A stretch of DNA of 64,000 nt from contig JAHZKX010000041.1 of NCBI GenBank assembly GCA_022600195.1, forward strand, positions 1 through 64,000. Direction: 5' to 3'. Origin of the DNA: Planctomycetota bacterium (lineage in GTDB: Bacteria; Planctomycetota; Planctomycetia; Planctomycetales; Planctomycetaceae). The notes below the pieces were generated by a model, which was given only the letters and a program-made list of their open reading frames with translations, was not told where the DNA came from and did no database searches. This document shows positions 63,992-64,000 of this stretch, piece after piece. Every line of letters begins with the position of its first letter. Within the stretch, counting starts at the first letter, position 1. The translations under genes were made by a program, and so were the position numbers.

Positions 63992-64000
63992 AGCAGCAGT

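Overview
This window looks like chromosomal DNA of a motile planctomycete, probably a Gimesia-like member of the Planctomycetaceae with moderate GC. The evidence is a large PVC-type protein combining a propeller, HEAT repeats and a CxxCH haem site, a DUF6268-like outer-membrane protein, a 56-residue basic protein of a planctomycetal type, and a division cluster (mraZ, rsmH, ftsL-like, ftsI) with no ftsZ in view. The genus is inferred; the phylum is well supported. I see no rRNA, tRNA, CRISPR array, transposase or phage gene, and the sequence reads as core genome.

Layout. 1-780 is non-coding, with a folded element at the left edge and the lexA promoter/leader. lexA (780-1382) ends at a bidirectional terminator. 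From there to about 39 kb almost everything is on the minus strand. In transcription order (right to left): a glycosyltransferase; mraZ, rsmH, a membrane-anchored LysM protein, an ftsL-like gene and ftsI; a membrane TPR protein; then an unusually complete flagellar supercluster: flgN-like, a degenerate sigma-54-activator-like regulator, flgB-flgC-fliE-fliF-fliG-fliH-fliI-fliJ-motE-like-fliK-flgD-flgE-flbD-motA-motB-fliL-fliN-fliO-fliP-fliQ-fliR-flhB. After flhB come a PP2C phosphatase, a membrane histidine kinase and an NtrC-type response regulator. fliM, flhA, flhF and flagellin genes are not in the window.

From 39 kb on the genes are mixed metabolic and stress functions: queA, a PVC-type haem protein, a small four-helix membrane protein, a hemX-like gene overlapping hemA, an orphan sigma-54 activator with a GAFTSA loop, panD, an RND efflux pump with its adaptor and a TetR regulator, a CCA/poly(A) polymerase family enzyme, a Gfo/Idh/MocA oxidoreductase, a DUF6268-like protein, the 56-residue protein, clpB and dnaK. 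At the right edge a full-consensus sigma-54 (-24/-12) element points at dnaK.

The points most worth a second look are: (i) an EF-hand pair (one canonical loop, one degenerate) inserted in the first non-membrane loop of FliR; (ii) FliN with four FliM-like N-terminal motifs while fliM is missing from its usual place; (iii) a flagellar-operon regulator that keeps the bEBP fold and Fis helix but has lost Walker A, GAFTGA and other catalytic residues; (iv) the sigma-54 element before dnaK; (v) a three-repeat MraZ box over the mraZ ribosome-binding region; and (vi) a palindrome over the lexA promoter. All functions are read from sequence motifs and family knowledge; no database search was run.
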